Below are positions 26,289 through 35,861 of a DNA stretch of 64,000 nucleotides, one piece after another. The DNA is from Acetobacterium sp. (lineage in GTDB: Bacteria > Bacillota > Clostridia > Eubacteriales > Eubacteriaceae). The notes beneath the pieces were generated by a model that saw only the letters and a program-made list of their open reading frames with translations, was not told the origin of the DNA and made no database searches. The position numbers and the translations under genes were made by a program. Where the stretch lies: positions 1-64,000 of the forward strand of contig NZ_JAUSPS010000011.1 of NCBI RefSeq assembly GCF_030652775.1, read 5' to 3'. Position 1 is the first letter of the stretch. Each line of letters starts with the position of its first letter.

Positions 26289-26862
26289 TTTCGTTTCCTA
26301 TCTTTAAAAAGTTCTCAATCATCGTGTGGCCGTCGTTGGTGAGGATTGATTCGGGATGGAACTGCACCCCGTAAACATCATAATGGCGATGCTTCACGGC
26401 CATCACTTCGCCATCGTCATCCTCGGCGATAATCAGCAGCTCATCCGGCAGCGTACTGCGCTCGGCACTGAGGGAATGATAGCGGCCGGCCGCAATAATC
26501 GGCGGCAGACCCCGAAAAATCGGGCTGCCATTGGCAATATGGACGTTGCTGCTTTTGCCGTGCATCAGGGTACTGGCATAGGTGATGGTACCGCCAAATA
26601 CCTCGCAGATCGCCTGATGACCCAGGCACACCCCGAGAATCGGCGTTTTGTCTTTGAAATAGGCAATAGCTTCTTCACAGATCCCCGCCTCCGCCGGTCG
26701 TCCCGGCCCCGGCGAGACAATGATGTGATCCGGTTTTAAAGCAATAATTTCGGCCATACTGAGTTCATCATTTTTTATCACCCGGATATCGGGATTGATT
26801 ATCCCCACATATTGATACAGGTTATAGGAAAAGCTGTCGTAATTGTCGATCAGTAAAATCAT
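26281..26862 (-). CDS. trpG: Anthranilate synthase glutamine amidotransferase component
   Basis: The 193-residue class I amidotransferase releases ammonia from glutamine for TrpE. The catalytic Cys lies in ILGVCLGHQAI, and the His-Glu pair in YGVQFHPESIL. IVSPGPGRPAEAG is the oxyanion strand. Its start overlaps the trpE stop in TAATG. In organisms lacking a separate pabA, the same subunit can also serve folate synthesis; that cannot be judged here. Confidence 0.96.
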   Translation of the reverse strand: MILLIDNYDSFSYNLYQYVGIINPDIRVIKNDELSMAEIIALKPDHIIVSPGPGRPAEAGICEEAIAYFKDKTPILGVCLGHQAICEVFGGTITYASTLMHGKSSNVHIANGSPIFRGLPPIIAAGRYHSLSAERSTLPDELLIIAEDDDGEVMAVKHRHYDVYGVQFHPESILTNDGHTMIENFLKIGNEND

Positions 26863-28325
26863 TATTCCACCTCCTGGGCTCGATCCAGGGCTTCAAACAT
26901 CGCCCGGGCCTTGTTTTGTGATTCATTAAATTCATTTTCCGGGATGCTGTCAGCGACAATCCCGGCGCCGGCGGAGACATAAACCGTATCGTTTTTGCGA
27001 ACCGCCATCCGAATGGCAATGCACATATCCATGTTGCCGGAAAAGTCGATATACCCGACCGCCCCGCCGTAAACGCCGCGCTTCTGACCTTCCAGAGCAT
27101 TGATAATTTCAATCGCCCGTTTTTTCGGTGCCCCGGACAGGGTTCCCGCTGGCAACACCGCTCCGAGGGCATCGAGCTGATCCAGCCCGTCTTTGAGAAT
27201 GCCGGTGACGGTCGAAGAAATGTGCGAGACATGGGAATAGCGGACGACCTCCTGATAGGTTGTAACGGCAACCGAGCCAAACTCACTAACCTTACCGAGA
27301 TCGTTGCGACCCAGATCGACCAGCATATTGTGCTCACTGAGTTCCTTTTCGTCCTTTAGCAACTCGGCAATAAAGGCTTCGTCCTCTTCTGGCGTCTCGC
27401 CCCGGGGACAGGTGCCGGCAATCGGAAAGGTCGACAGCCGCGAATTTTTCAGCGATACCAGGGTCTCCGGCGACGCCCCGGCCACCTGCATCTCGTCAAA
27501 GTCAATATAAAACATGTACGGTGAGGGATTAACCGTTCGCAGCACCCGATAGGCCGATAGCAGATCGCCCTCAAAGTCAGCTTCCAGCCGGTTGGAAATC
27601 ACCGCCTGGAAAATATCGCCCTGATAAATATGCTCCCGAGTTTTTTCGACCATCTCGCAATAGTATTCTTTACTAAACAGCGAACGATACTTTGATGTCA
27701 CCTGACCCCGAAAGGCCACGGTGCTGTTACAATTTTTTATCAGCGCTTCAATTTCCTTCAGCACAATCACCCCGTCGATATAGTTCGCCTCAAAGTTGTC
27801 GGTTTTAATATTGACAATCACCACAATTTTCTGGCGCAGATGATCATAGGCGATGACCTTATCAAAAAGCATCAGATTCATGTCATCAAAATTCTCGGCA
27901 TTATCGTTTTCCAGTACCAGATTGGTTTCGGTGTATTTAACAAAATCGTAGGAAATATAGCCGACAAACCCGCCCGTAAATACCGGCAGGAAATCGAGCT
28001 TGGGACTTTTCCACTGGGCCAGAATTTCCCGCAGCACCGTCCGTGGATCATCGGTAAGAATATCCTTGGTCTTGCCGTTTTTAACCACCACTTCGCCGTC
28101 TTGACAGGTTACCGTCAGGGTCGGGTCAAAACCCAGAAACGAATAACGCCCCCATTTTTCGCCGCCCTCGACACTTTCCAGCAAATAACACTTTTTGCCC
28201 GTGGCTTTTAAAATTTTAAGCACCTCAATCGGGGTCTTTATATCTGAAAACAGCTCCAGACTAATCGGGATGCTCTGATAATCCCCGCAATACCCTCTGG
28301 CGTCTTCCATCGATGGTTTAATCAT
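26862..28325 (-). CDS. trpE: Anthranilate synthase component I
   Basis: This 487-residue chorismate-using enzyme makes anthranilate. The C-terminal chorismate-binding domain has IFQAVISNRLEADFEGD, the IAGTCPRGETPEEDEA motif, LVDLGRNDLGKV and GAPKKRAIEIINALE. The N-terminal region has the tryptophan-sensing LLESVEGGEKWGRYSFLG element, so feedback inhibition is expected. It is the first gene of trpEGDCFBA and is preceded by a tryptophan T-box, so transcription should rise when tRNA-Trp is uncharged. Confidence 0.96.
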   Translation of the reverse strand: MIKPSMEDARGYCGDYQSIPISLELFSDIKTPIEVLKILKATGKKCYLLESVEGGEKWGRYSFLGFDPTLTVTCQDGEVVVKNGKTKDILTDDPRTVLREILAQWKSPKLDFLPVFTGGFVGYISYDFVKYTETNLVLENDNAENFDDMNLMLFDKVIAYDHLRQKIVVIVNIKTDNFEANYIDGVIVLKEIEALIKNCNSTVAFRGQVTSKYRSLFSKEYYCEMVEKTREHIYQGDIFQAVISNRLEADFEGDLLSAYRVLRTVNPSPYMFYIDFDEMQVAGASPETLVSLKNSRLSTFPIAGTCPRGETPEEDEAFIAELLKDEKELSEHNMLVDLGRNDLGKVSEFGSVAVTTYQEVVRYSHVSHISSTVTGILKDGLDQLDALGAVLPAGTLSGAPKKRAIEIINALEGQKRGVYGGAVGYIDFSGNMDMCIAIRMAVRKNDTVYVSAGAGIVADSIPENEFNESQNKARAMFEALDRAQEVE

Positions 28326-28390
28326 AATCGTATCCTTTCGTTGGTTGGTTTTGTCGTTATTAATTTATACGCTTTTTAAGTAATAAAAAA

Positions 28391-28432
28391 ACGCCCGTCC
28401 TTGATTAATATAAATTAATCAAGGACGAGCGC
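28391..28432 (-). terminator. T-box regulated terminator of the trp leader
   Basis: On the minus strand GCGCTCGTCCTTGATTAAT pairs with ATTAATCAAGGACGGGCG, followed by TTTTTTTATT. It competes with the T-box antiterminator just upstream. Confidence 0.92.
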
Positions 28433-28434
28433 AA

Positions 28435-28690
28435 AAATTCAAGCCCGCGGTACCACCTTAATTTACAGAGAAAATCCCTGTACACTTGGCAGGATACAAA
28501 CATATCCCTCGCAACTGACGTATGCGTTACGTCGCAGAATACTGAGAAAGAAACTTTCCTTTGACTGCGCCCTCAGTGGTCCATTTGATGTTCTGCGTTG
28601 TGCGAGGCTCTCAGCCTTCCCCGCTCTCTGTAACTGCACGATACACCGTTATCTCCACGTCAACGGTTTGATTGAAGTATTAAACTAGAT
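28435..28690 (-). ncRNA. T-box riboswitch, tRNA-Trp specific, leader of trpE
   Basis: The leader has the conserved T-box core AAGGTGGTACCGCGGGC (minus strand, 28459-28443) ahead of a strong terminator. Stem I holds AGAGAGCGGGGAAGGCTGAG and, on its 3' side, TGGACCACTGAGGG. The TGG there (plus 28581-28583) is the likely specifier codon and matches tryptophan, in agreement with the downstream genes. Uncharged tRNA-Trp should stabilise the antiterminator and allow transcription of trpEGDCFBA. Confidence 0.93.
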
Positions 28691-28692
28691 AA

Positions 28693-28721
28693 AGCTTAAT
28701 CGATATTGCCCCTTTTGTCAA
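28693..28721 (-). promoter_or_regulatory. Probable trp operon promoter
   Basis: The minus strand has TTGACA (28721-28716), 17 bases, then TAAGCT (28698-28693). The -35 is perfect and the -10 is weak, just upstream of the T-box. Confidence 0.6.
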
Positions 28722-28775
28722 TGTTTTTTTAGTTGTGCATCTTTTTTTGCGTATTATCAGCTCCGAAAATCGGCT

Positions 28776-29246
28776 CTAGTTCACCGTCAGCTTCATCGGC
28801 ACAAAGCGGATCCCCTTGTTAACCTGTTCCGCTGCGGTGTCCACAAAGCCGAAACGGCGGTAAACTGCCACCGCATAGGGCGACGAATTGACCGTCATGA
28901 CAAAGGGTTTTCCCGGCTGCTGGCTTTTTAAATCCGCCAGCACCGTGTCAAATAAGGCCCGGGCAATGCCCCGGTGGTGATAATTCTTATCAACAAACAT
29001 CACCGAGATATGTAAATCATCGCGGGTGCCGATAACCCCGACAATCCGCTTGTCTTCATAAAAACCCCACAGCTTCTTATGGCCGGTGGCCAGATCCTCG
29101 GCCATTTCTTCCAGCTTATAGTCCAGATAATCGGTAAAGGTCTGGCGCCCTTCTGCGCTATAACCATCGGCAATGAACTCGTGAAAAACCGCATTGGCCA
29201 GCTCCACCGCTGCTTCTAAATCGCTATTGTCTATTTTTTTTATCAT
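28776..29246 (-). CDS. GNAT family N-acetyltransferase
   Basis: The 156-residue protein has the GNAT acetyl-CoA site: a strand ISVMFVDKNYHHRGIARALF (motif A, with the R/Q-x-x-G-x-G/A loop as HHRGIA) near residues 79-98 and VNSSPYAVAVYRRFGFVDTA (motif B) near 120-139. The N-terminal half is helical and acidic. AGGAG precedes the ATG. The substrate is unknown; the YRRFGF segment is the usual acceptor-side signature. It is likely a single-gene unit. Confidence 0.88.
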   Translation of the reverse strand: MIKKIDNSDLEAAVELANAVFHEFIADGYSAEGRQTFTDYLDYKLEEMAEDLATGHKKLWGFYEDKRIVGVIGTRDDLHISVMFVDKNYHHRGIARALFDTVLADLKSQQPGKPFVMTVNSSPYAVAVYRRFGFVDTAAEQVNKGIRFVPMKLTVN

Positions 29247-29288
29247 TTAAATCTCCTATGATGTCAATCAGGATCGACGCTCAAATCG

Positions 29289-30125
29289 CTAATTATTCTT
29301 CATTGAATCGGCCAATTTCAGCAAATTTATCGGCTCCGGACAAAATCTCGGGCTGCTGCTCCGCAGGGCATTCAGATAATTGATATCCTGCTCCCCCAAT
29401 TTCTGGAAATAACAGTTGATCCGGTGATTCAAAAACAGGTTGTTCATCTGAAAAGCTATCGCTACCGGTGCCTCCACATGTTCAAAGATAAGCCCGGTTT
29501 CGGTAAACGGCGGCGGATATTCGGCCGCTGGCAGGGTTGGGATAAAATCATGGACATTAAAAATCCGGAAACTGTTTTTGATCTGGGCATTGTAAGCCCC
29601 GACAAATTCCCGATCACCGGGTCGGCCGGCGGCATAGGTATAAACAATCGGCTCTTTCCGGGCGGTATTGACGGCAAAATCCAGCGCCGCCATGATCGCC
29701 AGATCGCCGCCCAGACTGTGCCCGGTGATGGTGAGCTTTTTATCTTCAGGCAGTTGGCGGACGCACTCGATCAGTTCCTCCCGCAGCGACTGATAGACCC
29801 GGGTGATGCCCCGATGGCTGAAACCGGCGTTTTTTACATAAGGAAAGGGAATCTGAAAAAGATCCAGATCCGAATCCAGATTGGGGGTGGAATCAGAGCC
29901 CCGAAAAGCCAGCACCAACCGTTCCGCTGACTCAGCGATAAAGCCAAAATTCTCTTCCGTCTTTTCGGTTACCCCGGTCATCCCGTTAAATGAAACCTTA
30001 AGCTCAAAGCCGGCCGGCAGAGCCAGCTGCTGCTGATCAAAAAACGGATAGGTCTGATAACAAAAACCAGCCATTAAGATGGCATCCTGTTTGCTGTAAG
30101 CTTGCGGCAGATTTTGTTGCTTCAT
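29289..30125 (-). CDS. Class 3 lipase family protein
   Basis: A 278-residue alpha/beta hydrolase. The nucleophile elbow is ITGHSLGGDLAIMAALDFA (Ser near residue 146). An upstream strand RLVLAFRGSD holds the oxyanion region, and catalytic Asp and His candidates lie in YAAGRPGDREFV and FNVHDFIPTLP. There is no signal peptide, so it appears cytoplasmic, unusual for a true lipase; the natural substrate may be an intracellular ester. GGAG precedes the ATG. It follows rsgA after 45 bases on the same strand. Confidence 0.82.
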   Translation of the reverse strand: MKQQNLPQAYSKQDAILMAGFCYQTYPFFDQQQLALPAGFELKVSFNGMTGVTEKTEENFGFIAESAERLVLAFRGSDSTPNLDSDLDLFQIPFPYVKNAGFSHRGITRVYQSLREELIECVRQLPEDKKLTITGHSLGGDLAIMAALDFAVNTARKEPIVYTYAAGRPGDREFVGAYNAQIKNSFRIFNVHDFIPTLPAAEYPPPFTETGLIFEHVEAPVAIAFQMNNLFLNHRINCYFQKLGEQDINYLNALRSSSPRFCPEPINLLKLADSMKNN

Positions 30126-30169
30126 CGAGTTTCTCCTTTGATATAAAAATTGTGACCGATAATCGTCAT

Positions 30170-31246
30170 TTAGCGTTTGTTTTTATTTTTCGCCTGGCGG
30201 ATCAGCTGTTTCATTTCGCCTTTGCTGCCAAACATATTTTTGATCTTTTCGGCTTCCAGTTGGCGGGAATTAAGCCCTTCGTAGTCCATTTCTTTTTGCA
30301 GCTTGCGATAGTTTTCAAACCGTTTGGCTGCGAGGCTTCCCGATTCAATGGCGGCTTGCACCGCACAGCCCGGTTCACCATTATGACTGCAGTCGCCAAA
30401 GCGGCATTGTTCAGCCAAATCTTCAATATCGGCAAAAGAGCGGGACAGATCGGCACTGTCCAGATGGAGTTCCCGCATCCCCGGGGTATCAATGACCACG
30501 CCGCCGCCAGGCAATAGCAGCAGTTGCCGATGGGTGGTGGTGTGCCGACCCTTGTCATCACTTCTCAGGCCTCTGGTCGCCAGCACGTCGGCTCCAATCA
30601 GATGATTGATAATGGTCGATTTCCCGACCCCGGATGAGCCCAGAAAGACAATCGTTTTACCCGGCGCCAGGTAGGCGGCGATCTCGTCATAGCCACGGTT
30701 ATCGAAACTGGAGCAGACCACGACATCGGTTCCCACCCGGACGGCCGAAATGGCACTGAGGCGAGCCGGTAAATCGTCACAGAGGTCGGCCTTGGTCAGG
30801 ACGATCACTGGTCTGGCCTGACTACTCCAGGCAATTGACAGATAGCGCTCCAGCCGGCGCAGATTAAAATCATTGTTTAATGACATGCAAATAAAAACCA
30901 GATCAAAATTGGCAGCGACAATCTGCACCCCGTTGCTCGTTCCGGCCGCCTTTCGCTCAAACAGGCTGGTGCGGCTTAATACCTGATGAATCACCGCATT
31001 GCCGGTATCTTCCACAATCCGGTCAATCATCACCCAGTCGCCGACCACCGGAAAACTGGTGTTATCCGCAGCATTAAAAACAAATTTCCCCGACACCTCG
31101 GCCAGCAATTCGCCTGCTTCACCAATCACCTTATAAAGCTCCCGATGCTGCTCCGTCACCCGGGCCACAAACAAGCCGCTGTACAAGCTGGCTTCCTGCT
31201 TAATCCGCTGATTTAATCCGTAATTTTCCAAGTCTATATTTTTCAT
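30170..31246 (-). CDS. rsgA: Small ribosomal subunit biogenesis GTPase RsgA
   Basis: The 358-residue circularly permuted GTPase has G4 VLTKADL before G1 FLGSSGVGKSTIINHL and G3 DTPGMREL. An OB fold lies at the N-terminus and a C-terminal zinc knuckle reads CRFGDCSHNGEPGCAV. It helps late 30S maturation and dissociates when the subunit is ready. GGAGG precedes the ATG. Between its promoter and the start lies a 19-codon leader ORF and a hairpin that can compete for the rsgA Shine-Dalgarno sequence (separate entries), suggesting translation-linked control. Confidence 0.95.
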   Translation of the reverse strand: MKNIDLENYGLNQRIKQEASLYSGLFVARVTEQHRELYKVIGEAGELLAEVSGKFVFNAADNTSFPVVGDWVMIDRIVEDTGNAVIHQVLSRTSLFERKAAGTSNGVQIVAANFDLVFICMSLNNDFNLRRLERYLSIAWSSQARPVIVLTKADLCDDLPARLSAISAVRVGTDVVVCSSFDNRGYDEIAAYLAPGKTIVFLGSSGVGKSTIINHLIGADVLATRGLRSDDKGRHTTTHRQLLLLPGGGVVIDTPGMRELHLDSADLSRSFADIEDLAEQCRFGDCSHNGEPGCAVQAAIESGSLAAKRFENYRKLQKEMDYEGLNSRQLEAEKIKNMFGSKGEMKQLIRQAKNKNKR

Positions 31247-31278
31247 TTTTTTCCTCCAAATTTTTTATTTTTTAACCG

Positions 31279-31320
31279 TTTGGAGGGCTAAAGGCCTAGT
31301 ATCGTTCTTTGCCCTCCGGC
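31279..31320 (-). promoter_or_regulatory. Switchable hairpin before rsgA
   Basis: On the minus strand GGAGGGC (5' arm, within the leader ORF, 31317-31311) pairs with GCCCTCC (31288-31282); the stem extends through AAAG/CTTT with a bulged A. The 3' arm continues as CCTCCAAA, which is also complementary to TTTGGAGG (31260-31253), the rsgA ribosome binding site. The two pairings exclude each other. Confidence 0.55.
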
Positions 31321-31355
31321 GTCACGACACTATCCATTTTATTATTATTTTTCAT
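31296..31355 (-). CDS. Putative 19-residue leader peptide of rsgA
   Basis: The frame encodes MKNNNKMDSVVTPEGKERY and a TAG stop. AAAGGAG lies eight bases before the ATG, as good as that of real genes here. It begins about 25 bases downstream of the predicted transcription start. Its last third overlaps the 5' arm of the hairpin, so a translating ribosome would unfold that hairpin. No codon bias suggests amino-acid sensing. The short length means it could be chance. Confidence 0.45.
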   Translation of the reverse strand: MKNNNKMDSVVTPEGKERY

Positions 31356-31384
31356 AAATTCTCCTTTTCTTTTGTATTACTATC

Positions 31385-31414
31385 ATTGTAAATGATTCTT
31401 TTTAATCAAGTCAA
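31385..31414 (-). promoter_or_regulatory. Promoter of the rsgA leader
   Basis: The minus strand has TTGACT (31414-31409), 18 bases, then TACAAT (31390-31385). Confidence 0.7.
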
Positions 31415-31539
31415 GGCAAATAACATGCTTTCTAATGGTAATATCTCAAACTGGTCAAGAAAAGCAATGCAATCTTGGTAAAAATCAGATAAAATAGAAG
31501 GGTAAAATGATTTGACAAAAAACGAAAGGCTAAAAAAAA

Positions 31540-32121
31540 ATGAGAACATTAAAATATGCCATCCTCGGATTAATCAACCGGGAAACCATGACCGGTTATG
31601 ATTTGATGAAAGTGTTTAATATGGAGCTGGTCAATTTCTGGTATGCCAAGCACAGCCAAATCTACCCAGAGCTAAAAAAACTCACCGACGAAGGGATGAT
31701 CACCTTTGAAACCTTGCCCGAGGGCGACAAGCTCCGCAAAAAAATCTATTCGATTACTGATAAGGGAAAACAGGATTTTCACAACTGGCTGCTGCAGCAG
31801 GATTTGCTGGAGCCGACTCCCAAAGACATTTTCCGACTCAAAGCGTATTTTATCGAGTCCATGTCCAATGAAAAAATCCTGGCTCACTTTCACTACCAGC
31901 TTAAGCAGCGTCAGGAAAAACTGTCAAAGCTCCAGACCAATATGGAAATTCTTTTAGCGACCAAAGATATTTCAACCATTCAGAGCCCGGAATACGGCGA
32001 CTACATCGTCCTGAAGTCGGCCATCAAACGGGAAATATCCTACATCGAATGGCTTAACGAGTGCATTGAAGAAGTCGCCACCAACACCCGCATCTTTATC
32101 GATAAAAGGAGGCTCCTATGA
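31540..32121 (+). CDS. PadR family transcriptional regulator
   Basis: A 193-residue regulator. The N-terminal winged helix (residues 1-90) carries the PadR pattern: LKYAILGLINRETMTGYDLM, then SQIYPELKKLTDEGMITFET and KKIYSITDKGKQDF. The C-terminal half is a long helical dimerisation domain. It is translationally coupled to the next gene by an ATGA overlap, so both are probably co-regulated. PadR proteins usually repress an adjacent gene; no transporter is present here, and the likely target is its own operon. Confidence 0.9.
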   Translation: MRTLKYAILGLINRETMTGYDLMKVFNMELVNFWYAKHSQIYPELKKLTDEGMITFETLPEGDKLRKKIYSITDKGKQDFHNWLLQQDLLEPTPKDIFRLKAYFIESMSNEKILAHFHYQLKQRQEKLSKLQTNMEILLATKDISTIQSPEYGDYIVLKSAIKREISYIEWLNECIEEVATNTRIFIDKRRLL

Positions 32122-32645
32122 CCCCAATCATTTGCCCACAATGCGGCAGCACCAATACCAGCCCGTCGACTTTGCCGTTGCTTTATTGCCGGGACTGCCA
32201 GATCGAATTCGGCGGCGATCACCAGGAACTGGTGGCGGAGACCCGCCTGATCGTCCTGAACACCTATCAGCAGGGGGCTGCCAGTCAAAATCTGACTTTT
32301 AGCAAAACTGCTGCCGGGGCCACCATCGAGGGGCCGTTTCTTTGCTATTACCCGGATCTCCCAGAGATTTACATCTCGCAACTGCAGTGGCAGCAGCTAC
32401 TTGAAGGTTTTTTTAAGCTCCACGTAACGGATTGGAAATCTGAGTATCAATCAGACACTCCAGATGATTTTGGCTGGGATCTGAAAATCATCTGCGAAAA
32501 TCAGGAACCGCTCATTTCTCGGGGTTGGGGTTGCTACCCACCCTATTGGGCAGCGCTCATGGATCTTTTTACCAGCCTTGGTCTACCCAACATCGGCAAC
32601 AAACTGGGACAGAATTTTTTGCAGCTTCAGACCCAATCGCATTAA
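32118..32645 (+). CDS. Zinc-ribbon protein of unknown function, coupled to PadR
   Basis: The 175-residue protein begins with a four-cysteine zinc ribbon (IICPQCGSTNTSPS and YCRDCQIEFGG, residues 5-30). The remaining 140 residues contain a strand-rich region with EIYISQLQWQQLLEGFFKLH and a Trp/Gly-rich end, ISRGWGCYPPYWAALMDLF. I do not recognise that part; it resembles small ligand-binding or ADP-ribose-like folds only loosely. The overlap with padR suggests a partner or target role. Confidence 0.6.
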   Translation: MTPIICPQCGSTNTSPSTLPLLYCRDCQIEFGGDHQELVAETRLIVLNTYQQGAASQNLTFSKTAAGATIEGPFLCYYPDLPEIYISQLQWQQLLEGFFKLHVTDWKSEYQSDTPDDFGWDLKIICENQEPLISRGWGCYPPYWAALMDLFTSLGLPNIGNKLGQNFLQLQTQSH

Positions 32646-32748
32646 ATTCGCATTTTAAACCAAATATTCCATGGCATTCCCGGTTAAAATGCGGTAGAAT
32701 GTGGTATCAATAACAACGTTTACAAATAATTTAAAGGCGGATATCAGG

Positions 32749-35724
32749 ATGAGTATTTTTAACAAACATTCCATCGGCAATAAAATTACCTCCAGGGTAA
32801 TCATTTTTGTGGCCTTAGCCCTGCTGGTGATTGGCATCACCGTGACAGTTTTAAGTATCAACAACGAAAACAGGCAAATTGAAGAGCGGATGAATCTGCA
32901 GCTTGACAACACCATTGCCAGCGTCGAACAAGCGCTGGACAACCATGGTCAACTGGTCAGCAGTTTGAGCAAGACCATCGGCGTCACTGGTACCCAGATG
33001 ACCACCCCAGCATACAGCGATCTGCTTACCCAGTATGTGGGGCTCAATGCTGATACCTTCGGCATGGGGGTCTGGTATGAATACAACGGCTACAAACCGG
33101 AGCTCAAATATTTTGGTCCCTATGCCAGCCGTGACGGTGCCAACATCGCTTTTGCCGAAGCCCTCTACAGCACCGACGAGTATGACTTTCCTAACCAGGA
33201 GTGGTATCTGGCCGGTAAAACACCAGCCGGTGAAATCGCCTGGTCGGCCCCTTATGAAGATGAAACCCTGGGGATTTCTCTGGTAACCGCAACCCAGGCC
33301 TTTTATGACAGCGGCAAAAACTTTCGCGGCGTAGTCACCGGTGATATCGATCTTTCCAGCCTCCAGACTATGGTCAGCGAAATCAAAGTTGGCGAAACCG
33401 GTCGCGCTTTTCTGGTTGACCAAAGCGGTCTCTACATTGCCGATGCCGACACCGCCAAAGCGATGAGTGTCAATCTGCGGGAAGATCCCAATGCCAGCCT
33501 GGCCGCCCTGGGTGAAAGCATGCTCAGCGGCGAACCCGGATCTGGCGTATTTACCGATTCTTCCGGAAAAAATAATATCTATTACGCCCCGATCCCCGCA
33601 ACCGGTTGGACGCTGGCCATTATGGAGCCCCAAAGCGAGCTTAATGCCCCGATTATGGCGCTTATTTTTCAGCTGATCGGTCTCTTTTTATTAACCCTGA
33701 TCGTGCTGAGCTTTATCATCGTCAAACAGATCAAAGGCGTGGTCAACCCAATTGTCCTGATCACCGAGCTGTTCCATAAAGCGGAATTAGGTGATTTTGA
33801 CAGCGACATTCCCGCTGCGATCATCAACCGGGAGGATGAGCTGGGTAAACTGGGACTATCTTTCCAGAAACTATCCGAGAATATTCAGGAAAATATCGCC
33901 ACCCTGGAACAGATTTCCCTGGGTAATCTCAATGTTACCGTCGATGTCAAATCCGACCACGATGTTCAGTCCAAGAGCCTGATCGAAGTGGTGGAAAACC
34001 TCAAAAACCTCGAAGCCGAGGTGGAAATGCTGACCCAATCAGCCACCGATGGCCATTTATCGATCCGCAGCGATGCCACCAAATTCCAGGGCAAGTTCCG
34101 GGACATTGTCGTTGGCGTCAACAATACCTTAGACGCCGTGGTCGAACCGCTGACGGTCGCCGCTAATTATATGAATAAAATCAGCCGCGGGGAAATTCCT
34201 GCTAAAATCACCGCTACCTATCATGGCGATTTTAACGCCATTAAAGAAAACCTTAATTCCTGTATCGATAATATCAATGCGCTGGTGTCCGATGTCGATA
34301 TGCTGGCCCATGCTGCCACCGCAGGACAGTTAGAAATCCAGGCCGATGCCACCCGACACAGTGGCGATTTCCGAAAAATCATCGAAGGCTTTAATAATAC
34401 CCTAAACTCGCTGCTGGCACCGATCAACGAGGCCCGCCAGGTGATGACCAAAATGGCTGCCAATGATTATACCCTGTCGATGGATGGCAGCTACAAAGGC
34501 AATATGGCCGAATTTGCTGAAGAAATCAACCTGGTTCATTCCCGACTCCTCACTGTTCAGGAAGCTTTTATCGATATTTCGCAAGGTAACACCAGCCAAC
34601 GGGGTGAGTTTATCGCCATTGGCAAGCGTTCCGACAACGACAAGCTGATCCCCTCGATCATTGCCACCCTGACCACCATTGACAATCTGATTGAAGAAGC
34701 CCGTAATCTGGCCCAGGCCGGGATTAACGGCAACCTCGAAGTGCGCAGCGATGCATCACGATTCGCCGGCGGTTATCGGGATATTGTCGAAGGCTTTAAC
34801 CAGACCCTGGATGCCATCGAACAGCCCATCAGCGAAGCCGCCATTGTGCTTGAACAAATGGCCGCCGGCAACCTGACCCAACCGATGACGGGAGATTATC
34901 TGGGCAGCTATGCGATTATCAAGAATTCCTTAAATGATACGATGAACTCGCTCAATGAGATCCTCGGCAACATCAATCATTCCGCCGACGAGGTCGCTTC
35001 CGGTTCCCGTCAGGTTTCCGACGGTAGCCAGGCGCTGGCTCAGGGCGCCACCGAACAGGCCAGCTCGATGCAGGAGCTTAATGCCTCCATTGAAGAGGTG
35101 GCCGTGCAAACCCGGGAAAACGCTGTAAATGCCGACCAGGCCAACCAGCTGACCCGGATCGCCCAGCGCAATGCCGAAAACGGCAACACGCAGATGCAGC
35201 AGATGCTCAGATCGATGGCCGAAATCAATGCCTCCTCAGCGAAGATTTCGAATATCATCAAGGTCATCGATGATATCGCCTTCCAGACCAATATCCTGGC
35301 CTTAAATGCGGCGGTGGAAGCCGCCCGGGCGGGACAGCAAGGCAAGGGCTTTGCCGTCGTTGCTGAAGAGGTTCGCACCCTGGCCGGACGCAGTGCCGAA
35401 GCTGCCAAAGAAACCGCTGAACTGATTGAAGGCTCCATTTTCAAAGTCTCTGAAGGCACTATCATTGCCAATAATACCGCTGACTCCCTCACTGAAATTG
35501 TCGACGGCGTTGCCCAGGTTGCCGCCCTGGTCAGTAAAATTGATTCCGCTTCCAATGAGCAAACGGCGTCGATCAATCAGATCAACAGCGGCATCGATCA
35601 GGTTGCCCAGGTCGTTCAAACCAACTCGGCCACCGCCGAAGAAAGCGCCGCTGCCAGTGAAGAACTGTACAGCCAGGCCGAACTGCTCAAAAACATGGTC
35701 AGTAAATTTTCCTTGACCAAGTAA
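32749..35724 (+). CDS. Methyl-accepting chemotaxis protein with dCache sensor and multiple HAMP-like modules
   Basis: This 991-residue receptor has TM1 near residues 15-37 ([18 protein letters not shown]), a periplasm-side dCache domain at about 40-290 ([35 protein letters not shown]) and TM2 at about 300-325. A long cytoplasmic stretch with repeated HAMP-like units follows: [40 protein letters not shown] and [19 protein letters not shown] recur at about 90-190-residue steps. The methyl-accepting domain ends it, with the hairpin tip [20 protein letters not shown] and [20 protein letters not shown]. The start at 32749 follows AAGGCGG. It ends before a strong terminator. No cheA, cheW or cheR is present nearby. 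Confidence 0.93.
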   Translation: MSIFNKHSIGNKITSRVIIFVALALLVIGITVTVLSINNENRQIEERMNLQLDNTIASVEQALDNHGQLVSSLSKTIGVTGTQMTTPAYSDLLTQYVGLNADTFGMGVWYEYNGYKPELKYFGPYASRDGANIAFAEALYSTDEYDFPNQEWYLAGKTPAGEIAWSAPYEDETLGISLVTATQAFYDSGKNFRGVVTGDIDLSSLQTMVSEIKVGETGRAFLVDQSGLYIADADTAKAMSVNLREDPNASLAALGESMLSGEPGSGVFTDSSGKNNIYYAPIPATGWTLAIMEPQSELNAPIMALIFQLIGLFLLTLIVLSFIIVKQIKGVVNPIVLITELFHKAELGDFDSDIPAAIINREDELGKLGLSFQKLSENIQENIATLEQISLGNLNVTVDVKSDHDVQSKSLIEVVENLKNLEAEVEMLTQSATDGHLSIRSDATKFQGKFRDIVVGVNNTLDAVVEPLTVAANYMNKISRGEIPAKITATYHGDFNAIKENLNSCIDNINALVSDVDMLAHAATAGQLEIQADATRHSGDFRKIIEGFNNTLNSLLAPINEARQVMTKMAANDYTLSMDGSYKGNMAEFAEEINLVHSRLLTVQEAFIDISQGNTSQRGEFIAIGKRSDNDKLIPSIIATLTTIDNLIEEARNLAQAGINGNLEVRSDASRFAGGYRDIVEGFNQTLDAIEQPISEAAIVLEQMAAGNLTQPMTGDYLGSYAIIKNSLNDTMNSLNEILGNINHSADEVASGSRQVSDGSQALAQGATEQASSMQELNASIEEVAVQTRENAVNADQANQLTRIAQRNAENGNTQMQQMLRSMAEINASSAKISNIIKVIDDIAFQTNILALNAAVEAARAGQQGKGFAVVAEEVRTLAGRSAEAAKETAELIEGSIFKVSEGTIIANNTADSLTEIVDGVAQVAALVSKIDSASNEQTASINQINSGIDQVAQVVQTNSATAEESAAASEELYSQAELLKNMVSKFSLTK

Positions 35725-35735
35725 ACATCATAAAC

Positions 35736-35783
35736 AAGACCCCCGTGATGCCGAATTCTCAAACGGCACCACGGGGGTCTTTT
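35736..35783. terminator. Bidirectional terminator after the MCP gene
   Basis: AAGACCCCCGTG and CACGGGGGTCTT form a 12-bp stem, with GCCG/CGGC inside, followed by TTTATTTTTT. Confidence 0.92.
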
Positions 35784-35861
35784 ATTTTTTGCACAAAAAA
35801 ACACCGTTACAAAACGATGTTTTTTTAGTATCTGTCGTACCGCCAATTAGCAGTACCCTAA

